A stretch of 5,374 nt of DNA from Pseudomonadota bacterium. Its GTDB lineage: Bacteria > Pseudomonadota > Alphaproteobacteria > Rhizobiales > Xanthobacteraceae. The notes under the pieces were generated by a model. It did not search any database. It was given only the letters and a program-made list of their open reading frames with translations, and was not told where the DNA came from. Shown here piece by piece: positions 5,019 through 5,374 of the stretch. Position 1 is the stretch's first letter; the number at the start of each line of letters is the position of its first letter. The stretch lies in NCBI GenBank assembly GCA_023431725.1, contig JAEYVN010000195.1:1-5374 (forward strand). Direction: 5' to 3'. The translations under genes were made by a program, and so were the position numbers.

Positions 5019-5374
5019 TCAAGAGGCCCGCCCATATTTCGATAATACGGACTTGATCACAAAGACCGAAACGATCCAAGCGACAACCAGAGCGAGGAAT
5101 ACGAGGATCTCAAGCGGCTGCGGGGACGCAATGATCCGCATGATCTGGCTGCCCAGCAGTGACAACAAGACGAGACCGGGCAGCAGTCCCAGCATCGTGC
5201 CGATGAGGTAATCAACAAGCCTGATGCCGCTCGCTCCGGCCACGAGGTTGACCAGCGTGAATGGCGCGATGGGGACCAATCGGACGGCAACAACCGCGAG
5301 AATGCCCTGCCGCGCGATCTTGTTTCGAATATCGGTCAAGCGTTTCCCGAAGAGGTTTTGCAATGCATCGCGCC
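5019..5374 (-). CDS. VTT/DedA-like (TVP38/TMEM64 family) membrane protein, C-terminal part only
   Basis: About 118 residues are visible, entering from beyond the right edge and ending at TGA (5021-5019). The sequence starts A-R-D-A-L-Q-N-L-F-G, then K-I-A-R-Q-G, and carries the second-half VTT signature R-L-V-P-I-A-P-F-T-L-V-N-L-V-A-G-A-S with I-G-T-M-L-G-L-L-P-G after it. Three hydrophobic stretches follow from the I-L-A-V-V-A-V segment to the C-terminal V-F-L-A-L-V-V-A-W-I-V-S-V-F-V-I segment, so it is an inner-membrane protein. VTT proteins include phospholipid scramblases and DedA lipid-carrier flippases. TTG 5363 is probably not the true start, because the VTT first half is missing and the frame stays open upstream. 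In related bacteria such a domain is often fused behind a phospholipase D-like domain; that would lie outside the window. The hydrolase gene follows immediately. Confidence 0.8.
   Translation of the reverse strand, partial: RDALQNLFGKRLTDIRNKIARQGILAVVAVRLVPIAPFTLVNLVAGASGIRLVDYLIGTMLGLLPGLVLLSLLGSQIMRIIASPQPLEILVFLALVVAWIVSVFVIKSVLSKYGRAS

Noticed and set aside
4726..5211. 161-codon open frame on the plus strand
   Set aside because: Antisense to the EEP hydrolase and VTT genes, both of which show conserved motifs.

Overview
The window looks like ordinary chromosome from a GC-rich alphaproteobacterium of the order Hyphomicrobiales, most likely the Bradyrhizobium/Afipia/Rhodopseudomonas group (Nitrobacteraceae). 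The clues are a DUF1236 secreted protein, two matches to the EcfG general-stress promoter (GGAAC-N17-CGTT), a methylcrotonyl-CoA carboxylase beta subunit of alphaproteobacterial type, and dense coding with frequent GTG/TTG starts. The genus is inferred from gene content, not proven. No mobile element, CRISPR array, tRNA or rRNA is visible, and no gene-free stretch exceeds 300 bases.

Layout from left to right. (1) 1-522, minus: N-terminal part of an atypical short-chain dehydrogenase/reductase (SDR), cut by the window edge. (2) 630-869, minus: a 79-residue protein of unknown function, with an EcfG-type promoter just upstream (903-928). (3) 1008-1481, plus: an exported RidA-family protein lacking the arginine of the enamine/imine deaminases. 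(4) A 12-bp hairpin at 1508-1534 sits between this gene and the convergent (5) mccB (1535-3142, minus), the carboxyltransferase subunit of methylcrotonyl-CoA carboxylase in leucine breakdown; its biotin-carrying partner is not in the window. (6) A second EcfG-type promoter (3250-3275) reads toward (7) a 245-residue secreted DUF1236 protein (3340-4077, plus). (8) The gap 4078-4314 holds a hairpin behind the DUF1236 gene, a perfect dyad next to a -10-like hexamer, and a compact, foldable segment ending in a strong intrinsic terminator: a candidate small RNA (about 4211-4284). (9) 4315-5016, minus: an endonuclease/exonuclease/phosphatase-fold hydrolase, directly behind (10) the C-terminal part of a VTT/DedA-like membrane protein running off the right edge (5019-5374, minus). 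The stop of (10) and the start region of (9) touch, so they are probably co-translated.

How the genes fit together. The most coherent theme is the general stress response: two unrelated genes of unknown function (79-aa protein and DUF1236 protein) each carry a match to the EcfG consensus with the same 17-nt spacer. mccB and the RidA-like gene are convergent and need not be functionally linked. The least explained pieces are the small-RNA candidate with its dyad, the SDR whose catalytic tetrad appears mostly lost, and the exported RidA homologue without its key arginine.
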